Positions 57,801-64,000 of a stretch of DNA of 64,000 nucleotides are shown one piece after another. The position numbers and the translations under genes are program-made. The stretch's first letter is position 1. Each line of letters opens with the position of its first letter. Under the pieces are notes generated by a model. The model made no database searches. It was not told the origin of the DNA and was given only the letters and a program-made list of their open reading frames with translations. The stretch is taken from the NCBI GenBank assembly GCA_947184155.2, contig CAMXCT020001402.1, positions 68,463-132,462 on the forward strand. The letters are read 5' to 3'. Source of the DNA: Cladocopium goreaui. Taxonomy: Eukaryota > Sar > Dinophyceae > Suessiales > Symbiodiniaceae.

Positions 57801-60800
57801 TCGAGCCAGTCCCTCAATCGTGAAGCTTCTTGGTCCAAAATTGGGAACATAGGAACAGGAACACCCTCAGCCTCAAACAGCTCGGCCAGGAGCACACCCA
57901 GCTGATTCCACTGGTCAGTCCCCGGCTCTTGAACCAAGGAAGCTACCCGCTCTTCGAAAAGGCGGTAGCCAGCCTTGTCCAATTTGCGGCTTGTGCTGGC
58001 TGCGAGGACTCCGTCCCTTGATATATCTGCCTTCGTGACCACTTCCTTGAGTTTGATTCTTTCGATCACGGGCCTAGTTCCGTTCTCCTCCACGGCTCCT
58101 TCTTCGTTTAAAAACGCCAAAACCCACTTGACCCTGAATGACCCAGTGACAGGGCGGTACTTGTGAACCCCAATCATGCCCTCATCAACTGAAACTTGCG
58201 TCACTCGGCCAAAATGGCAAACCTTGTGCCCCTTCGTGTAAGCCACCACGTCACCAATTCTGAGCACAAATTCTCGGCCACGGCGCTGCATGACGAATTC
58301 CCTTGGTTCGCCTTCGCCCTTCAGACGTTGCCCTAAGGACGGCGCTTCGTCAGGCGGGCCGTCATCCAACAAAACTTCAGCTTGGGGATTAGGACCCTCC
58401 GCGTCCACATCGGCAGGAACCAAAACACAATCTTCTGCATGGGCTTCGACTGAACGGTGCGAGGGATCTTGAACGGAGCGGAGAACAAGGCGATTTCCCC
58501 TAACTTCCGTGATCTCCCATGGCCCGGTCAGACCTCTTTTCCAAGGGACTCGCCCCGCCCCCTCTGGCCGTGCCAGGGGTGATTGCCAAACCACACGGTC
58601 GCCAATGTGAAGATCAAGGCTTCTCCGGTAACGGTTGGCGAGCTTGGCTCTGGCAGCTGAGGCGTTTTCCCAGTGCCTTTTGATCTTCGTACTCAACTTG
58701 GCAAAAGTCTCAAATTGTTTCCTTGCCCATTCGCTCACTGGTTCAAACTGCAGACTTTCACGGATAAGGTCCTTTTCCAAATCCAAACTGAGAGACCATG
58801 ATCTTTCAAGGTCCCTGGGCGTATAACCATGCGCCCCCGGACTGTTATCCAGAATGTACTCCACAAGAGGGAGAAGCTCCGACCATTCGTCTGTCTCCCC
58901 TCGCACCACCTCCTTAATGATGATGTGGAGCGTCTTCTGCACCTCCTGATGCATGCGTTCATTGGAGCCCGTTTCGCAGGGTCGCATGCTCATAGCAAAC
59001 TTCTGCTTGGAACCAAGACCCATAAGAGCGCAGAATTCTGCCATCATTGCATTCTTAAATTCGGGCCCCCTGTCGCTACGAACCAACGTCGGGACCGTTC
59101 GCGCCCGAAAAATGCAGCGAGCGAAGGCCCTCCTGACCTCCGCGTGCGTGAGAGACCGCAACGGTTCAATCTGCACCGCGTGAGACAGGCAATCCAAATA
59201 GGTGAGGGTGTACCTGAAACCCCACCGATCTTCCCTGTTCGGTCCTTCACAATCGACCGAGACTTCTTGCCAACACGCGTCCGCCAGGCATCTAGACGCC
59301 TGCGCAGTAACCTTCGTCGGTCTCCCTCGCGCCTTCAAGCAGATAATGCACCTTTCTGTCCATTTCTGAATGTCTTGGTTCATTCCCGGCCACCAAACCC
59401 TGCGGCTAAGAAGATTCCATGTACGATCGGCCGACCGGTGGCCCCCAATCGCTCCGCTGTGGGCCTGGTCGAAACACGATCTACGCCAGGTCAGCCCGTG
59501 CGATGTCACAAATCCGATTGGGACCACACAAGCCCAGACCTTCTCTCCTGTTTCCAAGATGACAGACCTTTCCAGAAGTCCGTCCGACGCGACTCGGAAC
59601 GGGTCCCCTGGCCGTCGAAAGTGGCCTGCCAGAGACGCGTCCTTCTTCTGCGCATCATACCAGAGGCTTCGAAGCGAACCGGTCACTTCGAATTCTGCGA
59701 TTCCCGCCCCGACCCTTGCTTCTAGGGCCAGTTCCTCCCTGGACGGGATCACTTCTTGCTCTCCCAGAGCACCGACTTGCACGTCCTCCGCACCAACCCA
59801 CTGAGGGAGGATCCAGAACTTGGACCTCATATGAAGAATCAGCCTCCAATTCCAAGACCTTCCAAGGAACGCGATAGTAGGTTTTGGACCTGACTCATTG
59901 ACCTTGATTTTGCGTCCCAAGGTAATTGGAAGCCAATATCCGCCCCCAGTTTGTAGCTGGAACGCCACAAGCACTCTTTTTCCGGCCAAATCTCTTCGGT
60001 GACCGATGGAATCCGTCCCGTTTCCATCGTCCCACTTGGCCACTCCCGTTGGCGCCCCGAGCAATGATATCAACCGTTGGAAGTCATCCTTCCAATCCAA
60101 CTTTGGCGTCGCCGCTTCCCACAGCCGCGTACAAACGCCAAAGACAAGCTTGAGATGATTGTGCCAATTGACTTCGTGGAGCTCCCATCCAGGAGAAATT
60201 GATTCCAAACGGCCCATCTCAGCACAATTATGAACCGTTGTGACGGAGGCGTCCGGGTTCACACACCACGTGATCCCATACTGGTAGCCCTTTCGTTCCC
60301 CGGGGAAAACTGGCAAGGTGAACTCCTGCCCCGCATTCCACTTCTTTCCCGCGACTACTCCTAGTCCGCGAGGAAGCTCGACGAAGCCTTCGGATCCGTT
60401 GGACGCAAACCATCCGGCCGCCCATTTCCGGATTAAACCAACATGGACAATACAACTCCTCAGATCATCACTGGAGCATGGAGCGGAGGCGATCGCCAGA
60501 AGATCCTCCGCAACCAGCTCTTCTTCGGCTTCTTTCTCCTCTGTAGGATTTTCCCTCTCTTCAGCAGCAGCAGCAAATTCCTCTGCGGCTTCCTTTTCGA
60601 TGCAAGTGACGCACCGACTGAAGACGTACGCTCGCTTTCCGCAAGCACAACGCCCTTCGTGTTCCCATACTTCGCGGCCAGGTTCGCGGGCCAGACTAGC
60701 TAGAGGAGGCTCTGCCAGACCCTTGATCAAGCCAAGCTGAAGAATCTCGGTCACTTGCCTGACTTCTTCCTCCTTCGGAATCTTCGTGACGATTCCATAC

Positions 60801-61972
60801 CCGCGCACCAGCGGCATAGGGAATTCTCGTTTGACTTCAGGGCAGGAGCTGGCCAGCAACTCCGGGCTAGGCTTCACCTTCCACATTCGCGGGTTCACCG
60901 ACCACACAGCCTTCAGCCCTGCCCAACCGGACACTACCTTTTTGATCTCCTCCCGCTGCAGATTTCTTGCCTGCAGAGTCACCTCGACCATGAGAGGGAA
61001 TCGCAGCAAGCACACAATGAGGCCTCCTTGCCCCATGCCAACCACGAAATCCGGCAGATGATAACCAATACTTCGAAGCACAGTCGCGCATGAGGTCAGC
61101 ATGTCAACACGCGCGCGCTTCACCTGACGCTCACCTTTCAGCGCCGCTGTAGCACCATCTACGTGAGACCCGTTGCCGTCATCATCTTCGAATGCCCCAT
61201 AGACTGCATGGGTTGAAACCTTCCAGCCAGGCATGGACCGAGAGATCCCTTCCTGGACCTGACTGATCTGGAGGACATTATCACTCTGATTAGCGTAGTC
61301 GGCCACGAAAAGAACCTTCAAGTGGTTTCCCAACGACCCCTCGGCAACCCCGGCTATAGTCGCGCGGTGCTCCGAACCGGAAACACCGCCGCTGACCACC
61401 GCTGCGGAGTTCTCGCCATCAGAAGGGCCATTGGCCGGCAACACATCATCGCCTACAGCCCAAGCCACTGGAACCGTTGGATCTTCCGTGCCTCCTCCCA
61501 AATACTCTTCCAGATTGAATCCCCTGAGATGACCAGAAAGCCCTTGCAGGTCCCGCGTCCTTCCTTGAAGCAATTCATCCCGATCCTTAGGGTTTCTCGA
61601 GAATCCGTCCCCTAACTTGGCACTTCTCCCGCTCAAGGATCGGATCTCAGACCCATCCGCCAGGATCTCAGCCACCCACCTCACGAGCTTCACATCTGAG
61701 CCTATCTCGATGTGCTGAGAACGCATGGGATTGGCGTGATCTGTCCAGCACAGTGTCCTAACTGAGCCGAACGTTTTGCGGGTCGCCCTTTTGACTTCCA
61801 GTTGGGCGTAAGCTTCCTGCACCAAGGCCTGCTGGGGCGCCGTAAGGCTCCGCGAATGCGTAAGCAAGATTTTCATTCTGCTCAAATCGCGCGTCATCTG
61901 AAGGGCGTCATCTGAAGGACTGTCCCCCCGACCGCGATCCCAGACGCGTCGGCGATCTGCTCCAAAGGACAA
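51845..61972 (-). CDS. Giant retroelement polyprotein: RNase H, integrase, RT (catalytic half), KptA, zinc fingers, PLD nuclease
   Basis: One open frame of 3,375 codons; its first Met is arbitrary because the frame continues the ORF at 61,894-62,844 across a frameshift. Order of parts: rest of RNase H (to about residue 130, TDH 77-79); unassigned region; integrase zinc finger (H838 onward) and core (D907, D967, E1005); unassigned region; RT fingers and palm (VVDYR 1854-1858, D1891, YVDD 1959-1962); KptA (about 2154-2360); Ser/Glu-rich linker; RanBP2-like fingers (from W2729 and W2801); hydrophobic segment; SWIM finger (C3050, C3052, C3061, H3063); PLD domain (HGK at 3302, GSCN at 3324). RT and integrase indicate a Ty3/gypsy-type element. 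The RT halves are in permuted order. Residues 2129-3375 start with Met (MGGGGGRRNKG) and could be an independent 1,247-residue ORF. No gag or protease was recognised. Confidence 0.85.
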   Translation of the reverse strand: MSFGADRRRVWDRGRGDSPSDDALQMTRDLSRMKILLTHSRSLTAPQQALVQEAYAQLEVKRATRKTFGSVRTLCWTDHANPMRSQHIEIGSDVKLVRWVAEILADGSEIRSLSGRSAKLGDGFSRNPKDRDELLQGRTRDLQGLSGHLRGFNLEEYLGGGTEDPTVPVAWAVGDDVLPANGPSDGENSAAVVSGGVSGSEHRATIAGVAEGSLGNHLKVLFVADYANQSDNVLQISQVQEGISRSMPGWKVSTHAVYGAFEDDDGNGSHVDGATAALKGERQVKRARVDMLTSCATVLRSIGYHLPDFVVGMGQGGLIVCLLRFPLMVEVTLQARNLQREEIKKVVSGWAGLKAVWSVNPRMWKVKPSPELLASSCPEVKREFPMPLVRGYGIVTKIPKEEEVRQVTEILQLGLIKGLAEPPLASLAREPGREVWEHEGRCACGKRAYVFSRCVTCIEKEAAEEFAAAAEERENPTEEKEAEEELVAEDLLAIASAPCSSDDLRSCIVHVGLIRKWAAGWFASNGSEGFVELPRGLGVVAGKKWNAGQEFTLPVFPGERKGYQYGITWCVNPDASVTTVHNCAEMGRLESISPGWELHEVNWHNHLKLVFGVCTRLWEAATPKLDWKDDFQRLISLLGAPTGVAKWDDGNGTDSIGHRRDLAGKRVLVAFQLQTGGGYWLPITLGRKIKVNESGPKPTIAFLGRSWNWRLILHMRSKFWILPQWVGAEDVQVGALGEQEVIPSREELALEARVGAGIAEFEVTGSLRSLWYDAQKKDASLAGHFRRPGDPFRVASDGLLERSVILETGEKVWACVVPIGFVTSHGLTWRRSCFDQAHSGAIGGHRSADRTWNLLSRRVWWPGMNQDIQKWTERCIICLKARGRPTKVTAQASRCLADACWQEVSVDCEGPNREDRWGFRYTLTYLDCLSHAVQIEPLRSLTHAEVRRAFARCIFRARTVPTLVRSDRGPEFKNAMMAEFCALMGLGSKQKFAMSMRPCETGSNERMHQEVQKTLHIIIKEVVRGETDEWSELLPLVEYILDNSPGAHGYTPRDLERSWSLSLDLEKDLIRESLQFEPVSEWARKQFETFAKLSTKIKRHWENASAARAKLANRYRRSLDLHIGDRVVWQSPLARPEGAGRVPWKRGLTGPWEITEVRGNRLVLRSVQDPSHRSVEAHAEDCVLVPADVDAEGPNPQAEVLLDDGPPDEAPSLGQRLKGEGEPREFVMQRRGREFVLRIGDVVAYTKGHKVCHFGRVTQVSVDEGMIGVHKYRPVTGSFRVKWVLAFLNEEGAVEENGTRPVIERIKLKEVVTKADISRDGVLAASTSRKLDKAGYRLFEERVASLVQEPGTDQWNQLGVLLAELFEAEGVPVPMFPILDQEASRLRDWLESHKARKVAFLEIHVDRKGLSAAARRAGFLAAPPLGQNCFSYGRRWDLAREEDRCLVDLLIQWLEPGVVHVGLPSGLHDRSGQGRFLDSDQAILRHAVSVLKEQERKGRFGSLGGPVGSAIFRRKELVELCGSLSEPRRPWSGIRTDACQYGWVAEDGELWLSNMDLSSCSLRCRRPDSLAPTVHPHRATRISSEVRSDDRKGHWAGAGDKEVVRPSVFCDAYWSSAEVALKGAPAASAGSGLVFASSSGSSQGFPDSVAEKRADGGLVDVQIPDPDVNVSSELTASEREAIEKELVDLSARMAQLWDGRAKAEQWDEVKSDLSVYRLSGEKVDKDPRREESYRKAVVEGLGFGENVLSKHPDFNADDIAACREVLLRKAAGFWLEGSPRTTVRGVAHDCVPTGPPVSLQPHSLKGESAAWVDERLEEEVQRGQLIRGASPWGSPPFPTKEAPAHKKSRKRRLVVDYRKVNARVKRSTYYCRKATDVLAQCSGSIFFSFVDAVTGFNQIENTRRAMEVLAIVARSGKFLPVCLTFGPINGPDDFCYVVDRAYEPGRGRKQRFAKEWIAYVDDLTVRTGRVVDGVMMSDEEHDAEIKEAMKRTPVVVGQPAPEALEALGVRPDGLSVAKSKHDEKESDHNHPTRPRSEGVFHSRMREKGSNHWGKGVSSTCSRGSIRSPLTWLIWGCFPQPFGFGRAAGFWLGRCVQAFAARSASKDIRTFASFAGRVCVSRPVRVLRTMGGGGGRRNKGWGKQKGKQAQRDPRHNWDDLEFLMVKALRHGSCRSKYGGHKLRGKLQQDGWVEVSEVARAFGVQEKDIVDLVTWVEGDGRKKRRAELSRDGKFIRAGQGHSTDSGLTREDFIDDQDLPFGDDTVLVHGTFRDRVVLIGYDGLKAGGGGDMTVNRLFCHWAANAIGKEGQKSGVRSGTDVAAITTVGTLRAHRIGMRLGGDNVVLTDDVPKQCILRISVFDSALGKEGEVLWTRDRGFTPAELPTSDSESSLSIRVIRGPARSAPADGEGAASSSACEVKQETAEVKQETSTASSSSTDEEITVEEEPPASAKKEVASPKSGAKKEAAPSSSSMEEIEVEEEPSRAGSALSRPSREGDLPRAGSAFPRSGRGVLPENKDETPANKLRGEMTAEELREVWAEPRRHPGQRLIETTLAAAATSELTYQYGSAGGLTTLVEKQQERPTVGGEDELQRRLRVIAGSATVSAAVRKRSGRDEAAGEAQDYGRDVAEASAETSARLAAARASGPMRAPVPNADSRFAAGLRAEEPVRKLKKQLRSRLRAKDHRKGVQLGDAQRRLAAPAAAAPRLAVGAAWNIDDGLGELTYKAGSWVCRLCGTVSPPDANECVGWVSGSQCTGTYDRDCRHLASARPAQSALPAAEKRKAKRDAGVTKIEQILKEKSWDCDHCGKGNLSFRFKCYKCSYPRPSQEDSSEEEVRQESEAVRKANEEFLAQKKALKLRGHRKRAGRRHKSEGHKKRERAGSAGSAAGLAFRSPRATRRKRSTKKRRRSGWSVSRKARNKKAHADNGNGLSANKLGLVIAAFLAPVVRKVQIEIEEIVETSSEAFQVVIAEGGEEVASFVETGFRIGKVVLAVLACWWVSRKMANAWVHMTNGNSMEPRLLSFDGTSSTWQVRGTKKDHRVRVSGNSSGCACRQYLASGTCDHVASAVAAHRKMVGAGSSSSAAARGIAAMGGSEDRPRKSMGLGLGSCFQGLVEKAKTLKGTEAPPQTNAIEDAQDFKRKVIKESLSLDSGRGSNVDEPTTALEAGSVAVPRPKALKDKAESDDMDRCRVKFLRDAETFDWLVQVLESVGKGGRVLVRAYSFDQPDVINSLKQATERGCLTMVVADRSQAAGKTKTQLQMLKELRSSGVRVRLTEGLNVSQAYERDNRSVRLGRKLRGLQHGKSAYVQTDREDRRSPVQLVVGSCNLTTSSKANYEAGVALEISQESETAKKWLRAFEEIYEGGITIEDHEGAA
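51890..52400 (-). other. Phospholipase-D-like nuclease domain
   Basis: VLVRAYSFDQPDVINSLKQA, a middle strand TMVVADR, then HGKSAYV (the H-x-K of an HKD motif) and VVGSCNLTTSSKANYEAGVA (the GS-N-T and NYE motifs) match the PLD-nuclease subfamily. Only one HKD half is present, as in single-motif family members that dimerise. Confidence 0.75.
52770..52830 (-). other. SWIM-type zinc finger
   Basis: GCACRQYLASGTCDHVASAV gives C-x-C-x8-C-x-H, the SWIM pattern. It follows a hydrophobic stretch (VVLAVLACWWV) that could be a membrane segment. Confidence 0.6.
53510..53800 (-). other. Two RanBP2-type zinc fingers
   Basis: WDCDHCGKGNLSFRFKCYKC fits W-x-C-x2-C-x3-N-x6-C-x2-C exactly. An upstream finger, WVCRLCGTVSPPDANEC, is looser. 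Fingers of this class often bind single-stranded RNA. Basic Lys/Arg-rich sequence follows. Confidence 0.75.
54898..55516 (-). other. KptA/Tpt1 RNA 2'-phosphotransferase domain
   Basis: Enzymes of this family move the 2'-phosphate left by tRNA ligation onto NAD+. Visible signatures: LMVKALRHG with the Arg-His pair (R2168, H2169); GWVEVSEVARAFG; KFIRAGQGHSTDSG (QGHS from residue 2237); LVHGTF; GLKAGGGGD followed by NRLFCHWA; and GGDNVVLTDD near the end. All main blocks are present in family order, so the domain looks complete. Its presence in a retroelement frame is unusual. Confidence 0.85.
56010..56480 (-). other. Reverse transcriptase, fingers and palm
   Basis: RRLVVDYRKVNARVK (strand before the palm), FFSFVDAVTGFNQI (first catalytic Asp, D1891) and EWIAYVDDLTV (YVDD, D1961 and D1962) appear in the normal order and spacing. 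The connection and thumb part that should follow is not downstream; it is found in the ORF at 61,894-62,844. Confidence 0.85.
56990..57810 (-). other. Unassigned region between integrase and RT half
   Basis: Contains KVAFLEIHVDRKGLSAAARR, VDLLIQWLEPGVVHVGLPSG and WSGIRTDACQYGW. The layout (a hydrophobic strand, then a PSG where cytosine-5 methyltransferases have PPC) recalls methyltransferase-like segments, but the key Cys is missing and the assignment is only a suggestion. Confidence 0.3.
58430..59480 (-). other. Integrase: zinc-binding, DDE core and C-terminal part
   Basis: The HHCC finger is seen in HSGAIGGH followed by CIICLKARG. The core has D907 (VDCEGP), D967 (SDRGPEFKN) and E1005 (NERMHQE), with 37 residues between the last two. 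GYTPRDLERSW and GDRVVWQSP are typical of the C-terminal side in gypsy-type integrases. All three catalytic acids are present, so the domain looks intact. Confidence 0.85.
61650..61900 (-). other. RNase H domain, second part
   Basis: SLTAPQQALVQEAYAQLEV and LCWTDHANPMR match the RNase H segment of gypsy elements (the TDH motif). SGRSAKLGDGFSRNP corresponds to the end, where elements usually have a D-x-LSR motif. The first Asp of the domain lies in the upstream ORF (ADAS). Confidence 0.7.
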
Positions 61973-62844
61973 AGACCAGCAATGGCCCCAGCTTCGTCGA
62001 AAATCGACAGTTCAATTGCCTTGGACATCATCTGCTTGATGGCCTTGACAGCGCGGCACCCTTCTGTATCGGCGCTGCCCAGACCACCCTCCGGAAATGG
62101 CGCTCCAGGTTTCTGATACTTGGAGAGCACCTTGGCGCAGTGCCCAAATTCTGCCGGCAGATACGTCCGCAGCCAGTTAGTACATCCCAAAAATTGTTGG
62201 ATGTGGAGCTTCTCCTTCAACGGCGCGAAGTCGCTGACAGCCTGGGACCGCTCCGGATCTGGAGCAGTCCCGTGCCTGCCCACCAAATGGCCAAGCAACC
62301 TGCCGCCCGTGCTGCAGAGCTCTGCCTTGGCCACGCCGTAACTGAAACCAAAGATGATGCTTTTGTCTAAAAAGGCTTCTAAAGAAACCAAGTGGTCAAG
62401 GAGAAAGCGGTTCGCCTCCGGATACCGCCTGCTCAGTGATTTCCGCAATTCTCCATAATAGAAGTCCGTTGGAGTGGCCTCAGCCATTTTCTCGATTCCT
62501 CCCGGCACCTCGACTATGTGGCAGACGGGCTCAGTGATAGTCGATCTCCAGGGAGTCTCATCCCCTCTGAAAGACTTGTCGAAGAAACGAGTCTCTCCGA
62601 CCCACTGACGGCCTTTGAAAACCCAGGGATCACTCGATCTCGTATCTTCCCATTTTAGTGGTTCCCCGGTCAGAAACTGACCGACAGTCACGCGTCGCTG
62701 CCCGACCGCTGTGACCTCACCTGGAAAATCAGTGCTTGAAATCTGGAAAAGCTCCTCACGAGGCCTTTCGTGAACTCGCACCCATCCACCACCTAGACAA
62801 TCCAACAGCGCCCAAGGGACATGAGGATCAACATGTGGCATCAT
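61894..62844 (-). CDS. Retroelement ORF: RT connection region and start of RNase H
   Basis: 316 codons. After about 130 unrecognised N-terminal residues comes the part of a gypsy-type pol that follows the palm: VAKAELCSTGGRLLGHLVGR (the FLGH motif, 183-186), IQQFLGCTNWLRTYLP (214-230), and LEQIADASGIAVGGTVLQ, the start of RNase H with its first Asp at 299. It stops at TGA 61,894-61,896, just after a 14-bp tandem duplication. The frame on the other side of the duplication continues RNase H. No palm with YVDD exists upstream; that half lies about 6 kb downstream. Confidence 0.8.
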   Translation of the reverse strand: MMPHVDPHVPWALLDCLGGGWVRVHERPREELFQISSTDFPGEVTAVGQRRVTVGQFLTGEPLKWEDTRSSDPWVFKGRQWVGETRFFDKSFRGDETPWRSTITEPVCHIVEVPGGIEKMAEATPTDFYYGELRKSLSRRYPEANRFLLDHLVSLEAFLDKSIIFGFSYGVAKAELCSTGGRLLGHLVGRHGTAPDPERSQAVSDFAPLKEKLHIQQFLGCTNWLRTYLPAEFGHCAKVLSKYQKPGAPFPEGGLGSADTEGCRAVKAIKQMMSKAIELSIFDEAGAIAGLCPLEQIADASGIAVGGTVLQMTPFR

Positions 62845-62997
62845 ACGGTGTCATTTGAATATGACGATGTCGGCTGTTCGCATAGAGCTATACCCTGAAA
62901 GTATAGATGGTTGAACTTGTCTCATCAAAGTCTAATTTTTATTCTCAAGCCCGCAACTTTGTCAAGGCAACCGACATGTAGGTCGCTTCAACAAAGC
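62845..62997. other. 5' flank of the retroelement ORF
   Basis: Short AT-rich sequence between the first Met and the inverted repeat units. No recognisable signal. Confidence 0.4.
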
Positions 62998-63160
62998 ACT
63001 ATGTTGGCAGATGCCGACCATTGGTCGTTAAAACTCTACCGATGCCTGTAGTAAACGAGCACGGGTCGCATGTAAACCCTCATGTTGGCAAGTGCCGACC
63101 ATTGGTCGTTTAAACCCTACCGATGTCTATGGTTTATGTGCATGTCGTTTAAACCCTACA
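62998..63160 (-). repeat. Two 81-bp repeat units in inverted orientation
   Basis: They read GCCGACCATTGGTCGTTTAA, CCCTACCGATG and CATGTAAACCCTCATGTTGG, the reverse complement of the units at 63,292-63,865. Together with that array they form an inverted repeat around a 130-base spacer. Confidence 0.85.
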
Positions 63161-63291
63161 TTTAGAATCCAGGATAGCTGTCATTTTTTTCAAACTGTAA
63201 AAGAGATTCGAGATAGAATCATAGAAATAATGTTAGAAAAAGAGAATGGATGCAGAAGCATACAATGTAAAATAAATAGGATGTTAAAGAG

Positions 63292-63865
63292 CAATGAGGG
63301 TTTACATACGACCCGTGCTCGTTTACCATAGGCATCGGTAGGGTTTAAGCGACCAATGGTCGGCGCCTGCCAACATGAGGGTTTACATACGACCCGTGCT
63401 CATTTACCACAGACATCGGTAGGGTTTAAACGACCAATGGTCGGCACCTGCCAACATGAGGGTTTACATACGACCCGTGCTCATTTACCACAGACATCGG
63501 TAGGGTTTAAACGACTAATGGTCGGCGCCTGCCAACATGAGGGTTTACATACGACCCGTGCTCATTTACCACAGACATCGGTAGGGTTTAAACGACCAAT
63601 GGTCGGCACCTGCCAACATGAGGGTTTACATACGACCCGTGCTCATTTACCACAGACATCGGTAGGGTTTAAACGACCAATGGTCGGCACCTGCCAACAT
63701 GAGGGTTTACATACGACCCGTGCTCATTTACCACAGACATCGGTAGGGTTTAAACGACCAATGGTCGGCACCTGCCAACATGAGGGTTTACATACGACCC
63801 GTGCTCCTTTACCACAGACATCGGTAGGGTTTAAACGACCAATGGTGGGCACCTGCCAACATGGG
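63292..63865 (+). repeat. 81-bp tandem repeat, about seven units
   Basis: CAACATGAGGGTTTACATAC recurs at steps of about 81 bases (63,371, 63,452, 63,533). The units are nearly identical, with GGCGCC/GGCACC as the main variant. As 81 is 27 codons the plus strand stays open with a 27-residue repeat (HTTRAHLPQTSVGFKRPMVG and so on), which is probably not a protein. Confidence 0.9.
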
Positions 63866-64000
63866 GAGCCCATGCTCGTTGACCAGGTCAGGGCGCTGAT
63901 TTCCTGAGAGGGGTTGCATTTTGGAGCATCAGATTTTCAGGTTTGCTAAGCTGATTTTGTGTGACAGGTGCAGCACTTCGTATATCGACACTGCAGGTAG
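63866..64000. other. Unassigned sequence at the window edge
   Basis: Short non-repetitive sequence after the last 81-bp unit; nothing recognised. Confidence 0.4.

Larger units (their letters stand above)
51845..62844 (-). mobile_element. Ty3/gypsy-related retroelement, permuted and with added RNA-processing domains
   Basis: The extent is given by coding sequence only. Neither long terminal repeats, a primer-binding site nor a polypurine tract could be identified, so the true ends are unknown. An 81-bp repeat with inverted units lies next to the 5' side. Confidence 0.75.

Noticed and set aside
60960..61330. Alpha/beta-hydrolase fold in the retroelement ORF (VVGMGQGGL)
   Set aside because: The glycine-rich turn lacks the catalytic Ser and no other motif was found.
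51411..63160. Long terminal repeats around the retroelement
   Set aside because: No shared sequence was found between the two flanks by eye; ends may lie outside the compared parts.
63292..63865. Telomere-like sequence (TAGGGTTTAAA)
   Set aside because: It is a fixed part of an 81-bp unit and not a run of TTTAGGG.
63356..63907. Frame with seven 27-residue repeats
   Set aside because: The 81-bp unit is a multiple of three, so any stop-free phase stays open; the same unit also occurs inverted outside the frame.

Overview
The window looks like nuclear DNA of a photosynthetic dinoflagellate, most likely Symbiodiniaceae or a close relative. The evidence is: chlorophyll a/c light-harvesting protein exons; introns with GA-AG and GC-AG borders as well as GT-AG; a head-to-tail array of nearly identical intronless plastid ferredoxin genes; very long introns packed with minisatellites and foldback elements; and a giant retroelement ORF. 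The genus is inference.

Layout. (1) 1-5,992, plus: the last three exons of a light-harvesting gene. Its final intron is 5.3 kb long, mostly a 55-bp tandem repeat. (2) 6.0-12.9 kb: no confident gene; one copy of an AGATCT-rich complex repeat and several short inverted-repeat (MITE-like) elements. (3) 13.1-23.0 kb, plus: scattered short coding-like islands, two of them joined by good splice sites and matching phase, probably one or more intron-rich coiled-coil genes. A 31-bp minisatellite of 2 kb ends exactly at one of these islands. (4) 23.4-33.3 kb, plus: nine ferredoxin genes, identical in the mature protein and differing only in the plastid-targeting region. (5) 33.3-39.4 kb: microsatellites, a 94-bp repeat, a GTTCCGGAGAAG repeat, foldback elements. 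(6) 39.5-46.4 kb, plus: exons of an RRM-type RNA-binding protein (one GA-AG intron resolved by phase) and further coding-like islands. (7) 48.1-49.6 kb: an inverted copy of the AGATCT-rich element. (8) 51.8-62.8 kb, minus: a Ty3/gypsy-related retroelement whose coding sequence is almost one 11-kb reading frame, broken once by a 14-bp tandem duplication. (9) 63.0-63.9 kb: an 81-bp tandem repeat with two units in inverted orientation.

The most unusual locus is the retroelement. The second half of its reverse transcriptase and RNase H come first, then the integrase, then the catalytic half of the reverse transcriptase. The frame then continues into a tRNA 2'-phosphotransferase (KptA/Tpt1) domain, zinc fingers (RanBP2-type and SWIM) and a phospholipase-D-type nuclease domain. 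The KptA-to-nuclease part may be a separate 1,247-residue ORF.

At least four families of short inverted-repeat elements are spread over the window, with one insertion inside another and target-site duplications in several. No tRNA, rRNA, CRISPR or bacterial-type operon was seen. Exon borders outside the light-harvesting and RRM genes are estimates made by eye.
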